A stretch of 64,000 nucleotides of DNA from the NCBI GenBank assembly GCA_015057325.1, contig SVEQ01000005.1:124001-188000 (forward strand). Direction: 5' to 3'. This document shows positions 18,066 through 27,582 of the stretch, piece after piece. The translations under genes were made by a program, and so were the position numbers. The notes under the pieces are model-generated. The model saw nothing but the letters and a program-made list of their open reading frames with translations. It was not told where the DNA came from and did no database searches. This DNA is from Lachnospiraceae bacterium. GTDB taxonomy: Bacteria; Bacillota; Clostridia; Lachnospirales; Lachnospiraceae. How positions within the stretch are numbered: the stretch's first letter is position 1; every line of letters starts with the position of its first letter.

Positions 18066-19612
18066 TATTTCATTTGTTGTCTGATCCATACTCCGGTCTC
18101 TGATAAATCATCTTCTGTCCAACCGGACTTCTTTGATACATTGCTTTTAATAAGTGATGACTTCTCGTCTTTATTTGACACATTCCATGCACAATAAGAT
18201 AAGTTATTGTCATTAATAAGCTTAAACCATGCCTTTGCAGAATCATAATCCACTGTTCCGTTACCGGAAGCCTCACATATTGAAAACTCTGTTATGAAAA
18301 TAGGAAGACCTGCATTTTTAGCTGTGGTTAATTTTCCTCTCAAGTCATCCTTATGAGTTGCTGCATAGAAATGAAGCGTATACATTATATTGTCATAACC
18401 TTTTATCGGATCCTTTGCTGCAATATCTACATCCTGTGACCAGTTTGGAGTTCCTACAACAATAACTGCATTGCTGTCATTTTTCTTAATTATAGGAATA
18501 ATATCTTCTGCGTACTTCTTGATATCCGGCCACTCTGTTCCACCGTTAGGCTCATTACATATCTCGTATATAATATTGTCGCTGTTCTTGTACTCTGACG
18601 ATATTTCCTCAAAGAACTTCTTTGCCTCATCCTCGTACTTGAGCGGTGTTAAATCATGAAGAATATGCCAGTCTACAATAACATACATTCCAAGTTCAGT
18701 AGCCTCATCAATTCCTGATTTTACAAGTGCTTTAATTTTTGCCTTGTCTCCGTCTGTACAATATCCGCCACCTTCATCTGTGTACATTGCAAGACGCACA
18801 ATGTTTGCTCCCCAATCGTCACGAAATGTAGCAAAAGCATCCTTATTGACGTAATCAGGGAACCACGAAAGACCATGTGTACTTACTCCTTTTAACTGGT
18901 ACTTCTCTCCGTTCTTGTCAACCAAATCCGTACCCTTAACCGACAATGCTCCATGATTGTCGTAAGGTGTTCCACTTTCTGCTTTAACCTCTTTCTTAGG
19001 TTTCTCTTCCTCTGTTTCTTCTGCAGTAGTTTCATTTTCCGTACTCTGTTCTGTTGCAGTTTCATTTGCAGAAGCTAATACATCAACCTTCTCTCCCCCA
19101 ACATAGAGCACACCATTCTTTGAAACTTTTCCTGCTGCCTCACCGTCAGTAAATGCCACCTGAACACCACACTCAACCTTTTCGCCTGCATTTACCGTAC
19201 CATTGTAGTCTTCGGGCGTTACCGTCATAGCGCCACCGCTTATACTAATCTTGCCGTTCCAAGCATTAACAATATCGCCATCAGCCACATTGTCAAAAGT
19301 TATCTTCCAATCACTTATAGACGCTGCGGAATCATTTGTAAGCACAACGTCAAACTGAGTTACATACTTTCCGTTTTCTTCCCACGAAGACGAGGGATTG
19401 ATCGTAACGCTGTAGCCGACATTTTGTTGCACTTCCTCTGTTGTTTCTTCTTCAGAAGTCTCTTCCACCGTAGCATTTGGATCAATCATAGTATCAGGAA
19501 GTTCATCAAGCGTGGGCACTGACTTTATGTAATGAATTCTAAGTGCTATTACAATTCCGACAATTACCAACAATACAATTGATGCTGCTATTATTATTTT
19601 CTTTTTATCCAT
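18065..19612 (-). CDS. Membrane-anchored GH5 endoglucanase with a CBM2-like module
   Basis: A 515-aa cellulase. Residues 6-26 form an uncleaved N-terminal membrane anchor with no lipobox. An acidic Thr/Glu stretch (46-62) is followed by a CBM2-like cellulose-binding domain (about 66-175: DWKITFDNVADGDIVNAWNG, then GGAMTVTP and NAGEKVECGVQVAF). A second Thr/Glu linker (185-212) leads to a GH5 catalytic domain (215-515), most like subfamily 2, with acid/base Glu354 in ICNEPNG and nucleophile Glu442 in FITEFSICEASG. It would hydrolyse beta-1,4-glucans at the outer cell surface. The ATG at 19612 has AGAGG upstream; the longer in-frame start has no site. Confidence 0.9.
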   Translation of the reverse strand: MDKKKIIIAASIVLLVIVGIVIALRIHYIKSVPTLDELPDTMIDPNATVEETSEEETTEEVQQNVGYSVTINPSSSWEENGKYVTQFDVVLTNDSAASISDWKITFDNVADGDIVNAWNGKISISGGAMTVTPEDYNGTVNAGEKVECGVQVAFTDGEAAGKVSKNGVLYVGGEKVDVLASANETATEQSTENETTAEETEEEKPKKEVKAESGTPYDNHGALSVKGTDLVDKNGEKYQLKGVSTHGLSWFPDYVNKDAFATFRDDWGANIVRLAMYTDEGGGYCTDGDKAKIKALVKSGIDEATELGMYVIVDWHILHDLTPLKYEDEAKKFFEEISSEYKNSDNIIYEICNEPNGGTEWPDIKKYAEDIIPIIKKNDSNAVIVVGTPNWSQDVDIAAKDPIKGYDNIMYTLHFYAATHKDDLRGKLTTAKNAGLPIFITEFSICEASGNGTVDYDSAKAWFKLINDNNLSYCAWNVSNKDEKSSLIKSNVSKKSGWTEDDLSETGVWIRQQMK

Positions 19613-19687
19613 TCCCCAAAACCTCTTTTTCATAATAGTAGGATTGCGATACCATGCAGGTGTCGCTTTTTCCCTCCGATAAATTAT

Positions 19688-19716
19688 ATTATACAATATC
19701 ATTTCGCGCTCAACAA
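19688..19716 (-). promoter_or_regulatory. Promoter of the GH5 gene
   Basis: TTGTTG (19716-19711), 17-bp spacer and TATAAT (19693-19688) on the minus strand. The predicted leader is about 70 nt. The divergent gene begins at 19789, so the 176-bp gap serves both directions. Confidence 0.6.
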
Positions 19717-19788
19717 GGTAAGTCCGTTCTTTTCTTTTGTCGATTTGTATGATAAAATGTGGATATCATAAAACAGGGAGGAAATCTC

Positions 19789-21186
19789 ATGGTTATCGAT
19801 TGTCCGGCATGCGGTGCCGCGTTAATGTTCGACCCTGAAACAGGCAAGATGAAATGTGATGCCTGTGACAGTTTATTCGATCCCAGTGAGTTAAAAGATG
19901 ATTTTCAAGCTCGTGGACAAAAAGAACTTAAATACAGCTCCTTTGACGAAGCTGATAACAAAACATCTACATTAAAAATCAAACATGACGATACAGAAAA
20001 AATATCGCTCAAGTTAAATGATACAGAGGCACCTGCCGTATCGAGCAGTCCCTCACAAGGATTATCATTAAAACGTGAAGAAGGCGACGTATCCTTCAAT
20101 CCGGAAAGCACATTTGATAATCCCGTATATGACCATGGCGACGAAGCTTCTCAAGAACAGCTCGACCTTGATAACGAGACAATGGAATGTAAGATATACA
20201 CATGTACTTCCTGTGGTGCCGAAGTTGCCATCAACGATGTTGAGGCTTCTACTTTCTGTTCTTTCTGTGGTCAGCCTACTGTTGTATTTAACCGCGTGGA
20301 TTCGCAAAGAAAACCCAAGTACATAATACCGTTCTCCGTTACAAAAGAGACCGCTATCGAAGTAATTAGGAAAAGATTAAACAAGGGATTTTTTGTGCCT
20401 GACGCAATCAAGAACTTTGAAATAGAAAGAGTCAGAGGTATTTATATTCCATTCTGGCTTTATGATGTATATTATCACGACAAACAGTATCTAAAAGGCA
20501 AGGTTGGCAGCGGTAAAAACGAGCACACATACTACTATTACCGCGAGGCAGATTGTAACTTCAAAGAGATTACACTCGATGCTTCAAGACAGTTAAACGA
20601 CGAGAGTTCACAGCGACTCGAGCCTTACTACACTAATAAAATGAGACCATTTGCGCTTGAATATCTGTCCGGTTTTTATGCCGATACATATGATGTCACA
20701 ACCTCGGAAGTTGATACTTTAGCACTTCAGCGAGCATATGCTCTTTTCCAGGAAGCAGTTAACGAAACCATTAAAGCACATTCTATTTCCGTTATCAAAA
20801 ATGCTCCTGACTACAAGATACTGAAAACACAATATGCAATGTTTCCTGCATGGTTTTTGACATTCAGATATGAAGACAAACCGTACACATTACTTGTTAA
20901 CGGACAGACAGAGAAAATTGTAGGCGGTATACCTTATGACAGAGGCAAGGTTGCCAGTTCATTTTTCGTATTAGCTTTTATCTTCTCCATAATAGGAACC
21001 TTTGTTATGTACTGGCTTTTACAGGATAATGATAGCGAAGGAACAATGAAGCTTTTGATTACAATACTTATATTTGCAGGTTCAGGAATGATTTCAGGAT
21101 TTTCTAACCTCAATAAAGTTAAAGAAAGCGCCAAGCTTACAAGTTCTTCAGCAACCAATAACTTTGTTAAAAACCGTGGACAGTAG
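19789..21186 (+). CDS. TFIIB-type zinc-ribbon membrane protein of unknown function
   Basis: A 465-aa protein starting at the ATG after GGGAGG. It has two zinc ribbons: Cys5-Cys8/Cys23-Cys26 (CPACGA and CDACD) and Cys139-Cys142/Cys157-Cys160 (CTSCGA and CSFCGQ). They are joined by a low-complexity acidic linker and followed by a mixed alpha/beta domain (PFSVTKETAIEVIRKRL; YIPFWLYDVYY). Two transmembrane helices lie near residues 395-415 and 422-440. Proteins with this layout are widespread in Clostridia as TFIIB-type zinc ribbon-containing proteins, with no settled role. A 58-aa membrane protein gene follows after 12 bp. Confidence 0.75.
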   Translation: MVIDCPACGAALMFDPETGKMKCDACDSLFDPSELKDDFQARGQKELKYSSFDEADNKTSTLKIKHDDTEKISLKLNDTEAPAVSSSPSQGLSLKREEGDVSFNPESTFDNPVYDHGDEASQEQLDLDNETMECKIYTCTSCGAEVAINDVEASTFCSFCGQPTVVFNRVDSQRKPKYIIPFSVTKETAIEVIRKRLNKGFFVPDAIKNFEIERVRGIYIPFWLYDVYYHDKQYLKGKVGSGKNEHTYYYYREADCNFKEITLDASRQLNDESSQRLEPYYTNKMRPFALEYLSGFYADTYDVTTSEVDTLALQRAYALFQEAVNETIKAHSISVIKNAPDYKILKTQYAMFPAWFLTFRYEDKPYTLLVNGQTEKIVGGIPYDRGKVASSFFVLAFIFSIIGTFVMYWLLQDNDSEGTMKLLITILIFAGSGMISGFSNLNKVKESAKLTSSSATNNFVKNRGQ

Positions 21187-21198
21187 GAGGTATTATAT

Positions 21199-21375
21199 AT
21201 GTTTTTATTAGCTCTTTTGCTGGGCGTCTTTATCGGATGCTCCGTAAGCTTATTTATAATCGGCGGCAAGGTTGCCAAATCTAATGACATTGGTAATTCC
21301 AAAGCAGACTTTGGTGATTTTGCATCTCAAATGTTAAATGTTATAGTACAAAGAGACCGAATCAGTAAACCCTGA
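21199..21375 (+). CDS. Small single-pass membrane protein, 58 aa
   Basis: An ATG at 21199 preceded by TAGGAGG opens a 58-codon frame ending in TGA at 21375. The first 23 residues are a hydrophobic helix (MFLLALLLGVFIGCSVSLFI), followed by a polar tail (GGKVAKSNDIGNSKADFG) and VIVQRDRISKP. It begins 12 bp after the zinc-ribbon gene and its stop lies inside the operon terminator, so the two are probably co-expressed and may interact in the membrane. The start resembles small DUF3789-like membrane proteins; that likeness is tentative. Confidence 0.65.
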   Translation: MFLLALLLGVFIGCSVSLFIIGGKVAKSNDIGNSKADFGDFASQMLNVIVQRDRISKP

Positions 21376-21393
21376 TTCGGTCTTATTTTTTTT
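21353..21393 (+). terminator. Terminator of the zinc-ribbon operon
   Basis: An 11-bp stem GACCGAATCAG/CTGATTCGGTC (21355-21365 with 21372-21382) with a 6-nt loop is followed by TTATTTTTTTT. The stop codon of the 58-aa gene lies in the 3' arm. Confidence 0.9.
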
Positions 21394-21440
21394 ACGCGCA
21401 CCTCGCCTGTCGGCTCGGTCACGGCATTCGCTAAATGCCT

Positions 21441-21503
21441 ATAAATACAAATAAAAACAGCCCTTATCGTGCAAGCACGAAGGGCTGTTCTATTTGTATT
21501 TAT
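21441..21503 (-). terminator. Extended terminator hairpin of tuf
   Basis: On the minus strand ACAGCCCTT/AAGGGCTGT encloses an inner CGTGC/GCACG stem and is followed by TTTTTATTTGTAT. The flanks ATAAATACAAATA and TATTTGTATTTAT also pair, so the whole 63-bp stretch is one long imperfect palindrome. It ends the str operon about 28 bp past tuf. Confidence 0.85.
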
Positions 21504-21530
21504 GCGCTTAGCTCAAAGCTAACGTGTATA

Positions 21531-22718
21531 TTACTCGATGATTGAAGCTACACGACCAGAACCTACTGTTCTACCACCCTCACGGATAGCGAATGTAAGA
21601 CCCTGCTCCATAGCTACTGGATGAATAAGCTCGATAGTCATCTCTACGTTATCACCAGGCATACACATCTCTGTACCTGCAGGTAACTCGCAAACACCAG
21701 TTACGTCAGTTGTTCTGAAGTAGAACTGAGGACGATAGTTGTTGAAGAAAGGTGTATGACGTCCACCCTCGTCCTTAGTAAGAACGTAAACCTGAGCTGT
21801 GAACTTCTTATGACATGTTACTGAACCCGGCTTAGCAACAACCTGTCCACGAACGATGTCTGTTCTCTGGATACCACGAAGAAGTGCACCGATGTTATCA
21901 CCAGCCTGAGCCTCGTCAAGAAGCTTACGGAACATCTCGATACCAGTTACAACAGTCTTCTGTGTCTCTTCCTTAACACCGATGATTTCAACTTCATCAT
22001 TAAGGTGAAGAACACCACGCTCTACTCTACCAGTAGCAACAGTACCACGACCTGTAATTGTGAATACGTCCTCTACAGGCATAAGGAATGGCTGATCTGT
22101 TGCACGCTGAGGATCAGGAATGTACTCATCAACTGTGCTCATTAACTCAAGAATCTTGTCTCCCCACTCTCCTGAAGGATCCTCAAGAGCCTTAAGAGCA
22201 GAACCCTTGATGATAGGACAATCTGTGAATCCATACTCCTCTAACTGCTCTGTTACTTCCATCTCTACGAGCTCGATAAGCTCCTCATCATCAACCATAT
22301 CACACTTGTTAAGGAATACAACGATGTAAGGAACACCTACCTGACGTGAAAGAAGGATATGCTCCTTTGTCTGTGCCATAACACCATCAGTTGCAGCAAC
22401 AACGAGGATAGCACCATCCATCTGAGCTGCACCAGTGATCATGTTCTTAACGTAGTCAGCATGTCCTGGACAGTCAACGTGTGCATAGTGACGCTTCTCT
22501 GTCTCATACTCAACGTGAGCAGTAGAAATTGTGATTCCTCTTTCTCTCTCTTCAGGTGCCTTATCGATATTCTCGAATGCTACAGCCTCACCTGTACCTA
22601 ATCTCTCATGAAGAGTCTTAGTAATAGCTGCAGTCAAAGTTGTTTTACCATGGTCTACGTGTCCAATTGTACCGATGTTACAATGCGGTTTTGTTCTTTC
22701 AAACTTAGCTTTTGACAT
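21531..22718 (-). CDS. tuf: Elongation factor Tu
   Basis: A 395-aa EF-Tu, standard length. It delivers aminoacyl-tRNA to the ribosome with GTP. G1 [10 protein letters not shown]2 region RGITIST, G3 DCPGHADY, G4 NKCDMVDD and G5 SALK are intact, followed by the two beta-barrel domains ([13 protein letters not shown]) and the C-terminal [17 protein letters not shown] lies upstream of the ATG. It is the last gene of the str operon and has an additional promoter in the fusA-tuf gap. Confidence 0.99.
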   Translation of the reverse strand: MSKAKFERTKPHCNIGTIGHVDHGKTTLTAAITKTLHERLGTGEAVAFENIDKAPEERERGITISTAHVEYETEKRHYAHVDCPGHADYVKNMITGAAQMDGAILVVAATDGVMAQTKEHILLSRQVGVPYIVVFLNKCDMVDDEELIELVEMEVTEQLEEYGFTDCPIIKGSALKALEDPSGEWGDKILELMSTVDEYIPDPQRATDQPFLMPVEDVFTITGRGTVATGRVERGVLHLNDEVEIIGVKEETQKTVVTGIEMFRKLLDEAQAGDNIGALLRGIQRTDIVRGQVVAKPGSVTCHKKFTAQVYVLTKDEGGRHTPFFNNYRPQFYFRTTDVTGVCELPAGTEMCMPGDNVEMTIELIHPVAMEQGLTFAIREGGRTVGSGRVASIIE

Positions 22719-22771
22719 TTTAAAATCCTCCTTAAATTCGCCCTATGGGCTTTTTAAATCCGCTAACACTG

Positions 22772-22800
22772 ATTATATTAAAATTAAACAATATTTTCAA
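22772..22800 (-). promoter_or_regulatory. Internal promoter of tuf
   Basis: TTGAAA (22800-22795), 17-bp spacer and TATAAT (22777-22772) on the minus strand, in the 143-bp fusA-tuf gap. It would supply extra EF-Tu beyond read-through from the operon promoter. Confidence 0.65.
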
Positions 22801-22861
22801 GTGTTTTCTTATAAAGTTTCACAAACTAAAAGTTTGTAGTAAATACGTTGTTTTTACGTTA

Positions 22862-24982
22862 TTAGTTGCCCTTCTTAGCATTAACAACCTTTTCCTGAAC
22901 GCTCTTTGGAACCGGCTCATACTTCTCGAAGAACATTGAGTAGTTACCACGTCCCTGTGTTGAAGAACGAAGGTCTGTTGCGTAACCGAACATTTCAGCA
23001 AGTGGAACATAAGCCTTAACGATCTTACCGTTACCAACATCATCCATACCTTCAATACGTCCACGTCTTGAGTTGATATCACCGATTACATCACCGAGGT
23101 ACTCCTCTGGCATTGTAACCTCAACCTTCATGATAGGCTCAAGAAGAACAGGTGATGACTTAGCCATAGCATCCTTGAATGCCATAGAACCTGCAATGTG
23201 GAATGCCATTTCTGAAGAATCGACTTCATGGTATGATCCATCATATACAGTAGCATGTACACCAACAACCGGGAATCCTGCAAGGATACCTGCATGCATT
23301 GCCTCTTCGATACCTTCGCCGACTGCAGGGATGTACTCCTTAGGAATAGCACCACCGACAACCTCTGTATCGAACTTGAACAACTCTTCACCGTTTGCAT
23401 CCATAGGCTCGAAACGAACCTTACAGTGACCATACTGTCCACGTCCACCTGACTGCTTAGCATATTTGCTTTCAACATCAACAGCCTTAGTGAATGTCTC
23501 TTTATATGCAACCTGAGGCTCACCAACATTAGCCTCTACCTTAAACTCACGAAGAAGTCTGTCTACGATAATCTCAAGGTGAAGCTCACCCATTCCGGCG
23601 ATGATTGTCTGACCAGTCTCCTGGTTAGTATGAGCACGGAATGTAGGATCCTCTTCAGCAAGCTTTGCAAGTGACTCGCCAAGCTTACCCTGATCTCCCT
23701 TAGTCTTAGGCTCGATAGCAAGCTCGATAACCGGCTCAGGGAATTCCATAGACTCAAGGATTACCGGATGCTGCTCATCACAGATTGTATCACCTGTTGT
23801 AGTTGTCTTAAATCCAACTGCTGCAGCGATATCTCCTGAGTAAACCTTATCTATCTCTGTACGGCTGTTAGCGTGCATCTGTACGATACGTCCTACACGC
23901 TCTTTTTTGCCCTTTGTAGCATTTAATACATAAGATCCTGAATTAACAGAACCAGAGTATACTCTGAAGTAAGCAAGCTTACCTACGAATGGATCCGTTA
24001 CGATCTTAAATGCAAGTGCTGAGAATGGCTCATCATCTGATGACTTTCTTGTTACTTCGTTACCGTCCTCATCAACACCTGTGATATCAGGGATATCTGT
24101 AGGTGCAGGCATGAACTCGATAACAGCATCAAGAAGCTTCTGGATACCTTTGTTCTGATGAGCAGAACCACAACATACAGGTACACCCTCATTTGAGATT
24201 GTAGCCTTACGAAGTGCAGCCTTAAGCTCAGCTACTGAAGGCTCTTCACCCTCAAGGTACTTCTCCATCAATGCGTCATCAAACTCAACGATCTTCTCAA
24301 CAAGCTCTGTATGAGCTTCTTCAGCCTCGTCCTTCATATCTTCAGGAATATCCTCGATTGAAATATCCTCACCCTTTGAATCATTGTAGATGTAGGCTTT
24401 CATTTCGAACAAATCGATAATTCCCTTGAAGTAGTCTTCCTTACCGATAGGTAACTGAATAACTACTGCGTTCTTTCCTAACTTTGTACCAATCTCTGCT
24501 ACTGTGTTAGGGAAATTAGCACCAAGAATGTCCATCTTATTAACAAATGCCATACGAGGTACTTTGTAAGTGTCTGCCTGACGCCATACGTTCTCTGACT
24601 GAGGCTCAACACCACCCTTTGCATCAAACACACCAACCGCACCGTCAAGTACACGAAGTGAACGCTCTACCTCTACAGTAAAGTCTACGTGTCCAGGAGT
24701 ATCAATGATATTGATACGATGCTCCAAAGCGCCAGCCTTAGGCTTAGCCTGCTCCTGGAGTGTCCAGTGACAAGTTGTTGCAGCGGAAGTGATTGTGATA
24801 CCTCTTTCCTGCTCCTGCTCCATCCAGTCCATGGTAGCAGTACCTTCGTAGGTCTCACCAATCTTATAGTTAACACCGGTGTAATACAGGATACGCTCTG
24901 TCAATGTAGTCTTACCAGCATCGATATGAGCCATAATACCTATATTTCTGGTTCTCTCTAACGGGTATTCTCTTCCTGCCAA
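22862..24982 (-). CDS. fusA: Elongation factor G
   Basis: A 706-aa translocase GTPase. Domain I holds [16 protein letters not shown], the switch [20 protein letters not shown] and NKMD; domains II-V follow, including the EF-G-specific VRGGQYGH-like and RGRIEGM segments. It starts at a TTG (24982) with AAGGAGG upstream, an uncommon start for this essential gene. It sits between rpsG and tuf in the usual str order. Confidence 0.99.
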   Translation of the reverse strand: MAGREYPLERTRNIGIMAHIDAGKTTLTERILYYTGVNYKIGETYEGTATMDWMEQEQERGITITSAATTCHWTLQEQAKPKAGALEHRINIIDTPGHVDFTVEVERSLRVLDGAVGVFDAKGGVEPQSENVWRQADTYKVPRMAFVNKMDILGANFPNTVAEIGTKLGKNAVVIQLPIGKEDYFKGIIDLFEMKAYIYNDSKGEDISIEDIPEDMKDEAEEAHTELVEKIVEFDDALMEKYLEGEEPSVAELKAALRKATISNEGVPVCCGSAHQNKGIQKLLDAVIEFMPAPTDIPDITGVDEDGNEVTRKSSDDEPFSALAFKIVTDPFVGKLAYFRVYSGSVNSGSYVLNATKGKKERVGRIVQMHANSRTEIDKVYSGDIAAAVGFKTTTTGDTICDEQHPVILESMEFPEPVIELAIEPKTKGDQGKLGESLAKLAEEDPTFRAHTNQETGQTIIAGMGELHLEIIVDRLLREFKVEANVGEPQVAYKETFTKAVDVESKYAKQSGGRGQYGHCKVRFEPMDANGEELFKFDTEVVGGAIPKEYIPAVGEGIEEAMHAGILAGFPVVGVHATVYDGSYHEVDSSEMAFHIAGSMAFKDAMAKSSPVLLEPIMKVEVTMPEEYLGDVIGDINSRRGRIEGMDDVGNGKIVKAYVPLAEMFGYATDLRSSTQGRGNYSMFFEKYEPVPKSVQEKVVNAKKGN

Positions 24983-25031
24983 GATTTTTTCCTCCTTAAT
25001 TTAGTACTTGTAATACTAAGAAAAAATTTAA

Positions 25032-25502
25032 TTAGAAGCGATAATGTGCAAATGCCTTATTAGCCTCTGCCATCTTATGCATATCTTCTTTCTTCTTAAC
25101 TGATGCACCTGTATTATTAGCTGCATCTAATAACTCTTTGGCCAATCTCTCTTCCATAGTCTTCTCAGATCTTGCACGAGAGTATGTTGTTAACCAACGA
25201 AGAGCCAAAGCCTGTCTTCTATCAGGTCTTACATCGATAGGTACCTGATAAGTAGCACCACCGATACGTCTTGCCTTAACCTCAAGTACAGGCATGATAT
25301 TGTTAAGAGCCTCTTCAAATACATCCAAAGCAGGCTTGCCTGTCTCATCAGCAATACGATCAAATGCGCCATAGACGATCTTCTGGGCTACACCCTTCTT
25401 ACCATCTAACATAATGTTATTGATAAGCTTGGTAACCACTTTGCTATTATAAATCGGATCCGCTAATACGTCTCTCTTTTGAATATGTCCTTTACGTGGC
25501 AC
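25032..25502 (-). CDS. rpsG: 30S ribosomal protein S7
   Basis: A 156-aa protein of standard length with [44 protein letters not shown] and the C-terminal NKAFAHYRF. It binds the 3' major domain of 16S rRNA. It begins with GTG (25502) after AGGAGGG. A 188-bp gap separates it from rpsL, long for this operon. Confidence 0.99.
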   Translation of the reverse strand: MPRKGHIQKRDVLADPIYNSKVVTKLINNIMLDGKKGVAQKIVYGAFDRIADETGKPALDVFEEALNNIMPVLEVKARRIGGATYQVPIDVRPDRRQALALRWLTTYSRARSEKTMEERLAKELLDAANNTGASVKKKEDMHKMAEANKAFAHYRF

Positions 25503-25690
25503 GTTACTTCCCTCCTATTATTATTCTTACTAAGCCGATATCCGATCGACTTAAAGGTACTCACGCTCCGCTTGGGAATTATTAAAAATTCACTTGGGGA
25601 ACCTGTTCGTGCGGGTATTGCGTACATTTATCTTAAATAATGAAAAACATAGCCGTAACCAGCACTATTAATTTGTTGACTTACCGTAGA
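25503..25690 (-). other. rpsL-rpsG intercistronic region, no gene seen
   Basis: This 188-bp spacer has no convincing reading frame or promoter. It contains a two-copy motif of the form CTTGGGnAA about 30 bp apart (near 25572 and 25592 on the plus strand). In E. coli the equivalent spacer is the S7 autoregulatory target, so a structured mRNA element is possible here. Confidence 0.35.
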
Positions 25691-26110
25691 TTATTTTGCA
25701 TCTTTCGGTCTCTTGGCACCGTACTTAGAACGAGCCTGACGTCTCTTAGCAACACCTGCTGTATCCAATGTACCACGAATGATGTGATATCTTGTACCTG
25801 GTAAGTCCTTTACTCTACCACCACGGATCATAACAACGCTATGCTCCTGAAGGTTGTGACCCTCACCTGGGATGTAGCTGGTTACCTCGATACCATTGGA
25901 AAGACGTACTCTGGCAATCTTACGAAGAGCTGAGTTCGGCTTCTTAGGTGTAGCTGTCTTAACTGCAGTACAAACACCACGCTTCTGTGGAGATGCTGTT
26001 GCTGTAGGTTTCTTCTTCAAAGAGTTGTAACCTCTAAGCAAAGCAGGTGCAGTAGACTTCTTCTCTACAGTCTGTCTTCCTTTACGAACTAACTGGTTAA
26101 ATGTTGGCAT
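25691..26110 (-). CDS. rpsL: 30S ribosomal protein S12
   Basis: A 139-aa S12 with [12 protein letters not shown], the streptomycin-site [15 protein letters not shown] and the second site [11 protein letters not shown], and C-terminal [13 protein letters not shown]. The lysines associated with streptomycin sensitivity are intact. The ATG at 26110 has AGGAGGTGA; the longer in-frame start is not needed. First gene of the str operon. Confidence 0.99.
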   Translation of the reverse strand: MPTFNQLVRKGRQTVEKKSTAPALLRGYNSLKKKPTATASPQKRGVCTAVKTATPKKPNSALRKIARVRLSNGIEVTSYIPGEGHNLQEHSVVMIRGGRVKDLPGTRYHIIRGTLDTAGVAKRRQARSKYGAKRPKDAK

Positions 26111-26211
26111 GTTTTTCACCTCCTGTATTCTGGATTTGTTATGCTGCTTTAACCAACAGCACACATTGTTGTTGCATCACAAAAAAACGCATTTTTCGCG
26201 CATGCTTAATC

Positions 26212-26240
26212 ATTATAGCCAAGCAAATACGTAGTGTCAA
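26212..26240 (-). promoter_or_regulatory. str operon promoter
   Basis: A perfect consensus TTGACA (26240-26235), 17-bp spacer and TATAAT (26217-26212) on the minus strand, about 100 bp upstream of rpsL. The predicted leader carries a short weak hairpin followed by T7. Confidence 0.85.
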
Positions 26241-26249
26241 GGAATTTTT

Positions 26250-26291
26250 ACAAAAAAACAAGGGAATCCGCATATCTAACGCGAATTCCCC
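26250..26291 (-). terminator. Terminator after the MacB-like permease
   Basis: GGGAATTCGC/GCGGATTCCC, 10 bp with one G-U pair, is followed by TTGTTTTTTTG. It insulates the export operon from the str promoter just downstream. Confidence 0.85.
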
Positions 26292-26317
26292 ATCCGTCTT
26301 TGCAAAAACTGCATTTA

Positions 26318-27556
26318 TCACTCGTGTCTTAATGCCTCAATCGGACTTAACTTGGCTGCCTTTCTGGCAGGATAGATTCCAAAGAATATACCCACCGCAG
26401 AAGAAAACAACGACGCAAGCAGTATTGTCTTGATTGAAAGAACCGGCGAAAAACTAACTCCCGGTACTAACATACCAATCATTCTTGCTATCATCCATGC
26501 ACCCATCACACCGAAAAGGATTCCAAAAATACCACCTATCAATGTTATAAATGCTGACTCTGCAAGGAACTGTATCGTGATTGACCCGGTCTTTGCACCA
26601 AGTGCCTTCCTTATACCTATCTCTCTCGTTCGCTCAGTAACTGATACAAGCATAATGTTCATAACACCGATACCTCCTACGACAAGTGAGACCGAAGCAA
26701 CAAATGCTACAAATGCGGTAAGAAGATTAATAACCTTATTAACCGTCTTCATTATGTCGTCAAAGCTCTGGAAGTAGTACACATCCTTACCCTTTGCATG
26801 ATGCGCTGTCTCAAGATACTCAACGACATCATCCGTCACTTGCTTTGGATCCGCATCATCTTCCGTAAGCACATAGAAAGAATCCAATTCTGAAGAAACA
26901 TCAAATCCAAACGCATTACCAAAAGTATTGGTCGGTACTATAATCTGTGCTGTCGGACTTGTAAGCATTGAAGTAATCTTATTATTATCTTCTTTTGATT
27001 CCGTCACACCTATAATAGTAAGGTTGACATCATACTTTTCGTACAGAGTAACCACTATGTCCATTCCGACAACATCCGTTGAACCAAAGAACTTCATGGC
27101 ATCCTCTTCACTGATGACACATACTTTCTTGCCGTCATCAGCTTCTCTTTCATTAAAGGGACGTCCCTTCACAAACTTTGACTCCAAAAACTCAAAACCG
27201 TCCTGATCGATACCTATAAAATTAACGGTAAACTCATCCTTCTTGGTCTTGGTAGTTCCCTCGTAAAACACCTGACCTGTCGCTGCCTTAACTCCTTTTA
27301 TCTGACGAATCTCCTTAAGGTCATCCTGTGTTACCAGATACTTTTCATCATACTCTTTAAGCACAAAAGCTATCTGCCCTTTACCGAGATCGCCAAGTTC
27401 AGACGTAATCAACTCCGTCGCACCATTACCAACAGAAATAATAAGGATAACCGATGAGATACCGATAATAATACCAAGCATCGTAAGGAATGTTCTTATT
27501 TTGTTCGCCCATATATTTTTGAGCGCCATCTTAACATATTCCAATAATTGTGTCAT
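26318..27556 (-). CDS. MacB-like ABC transporter permease
   Basis: A 412-aa type VII ABC (MacB-fold) permease without an ATPase domain. A first transmembrane helix (KIRTFLTMLGIIIGISSVILI, about 20-40) is followed by an extracytoplasmic MacB_PCD domain of about 230 residues and an FtsX-type block of three helices at the C-terminus (VGGIGVMNIMLVSVTERTREIGIRKALGA). It works with the adaptor and ATPase encoded upstream in the same operon. In Gram-positives such systems export or extract peptides, antibiotics or lipids; the substrate is unknown. Confidence 0.88.
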   Translation of the reverse strand: MTQLLEYVKMALKNIWANKIRTFLTMLGIIIGISSVILIISVGNGATELITSELGDLGKGQIAFVLKEYDEKYLVTQDDLKEIRQIKGVKAATGQVFYEGTTKTKKDEFTVNFIGIDQDGFEFLESKFVKGRPFNEREADDGKKVCVISEEDAMKFFGSTDVVGMDIVVTLYEKYDVNLTIIGVTESKEDNNKITSMLTSPTAQIIVPTNTFGNAFGFDVSSELDSFYVLTEDDADPKQVTDDVVEYLETAHHAKGKDVYYFQSFDDIMKTVNKVINLLTAFVAFVASVSLVVGGIGVMNIMLVSVTERTREIGIRKALGAKTGSITIQFLAESAFITLIGGIFGILFGVMGAWMIARMIGMLVPGVSFSPVLSIKTILLASLFSSAVGIFFGIYPARKAAKLSPIEALRHE

Positions 27557-27582
27557 AATCTATCCTCTTTGAATTATCAAAA

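Noticed and set aside
19613-19660. Short upstream frame starting MVSQSYYYEK that overlaps the GH5 start
   Set aside because: The nearest GGAGG is about 16 bases from its ATG, too far to be convincing; translational coupling remains only a guess.
22815-22845. AT-rich hairpin (ACAAAC/GTTTGT) after fusA as a terminator
   Set aside because: Stem is short and AT-rich with no T-run; tuf has its own promoter, but read-through is expected.
26180-26205. Attenuator in the str leader (short CGC/GCG stem followed by T7)
   Set aside because: Only three or four base pairs can form, too weak for termination without further evidence.
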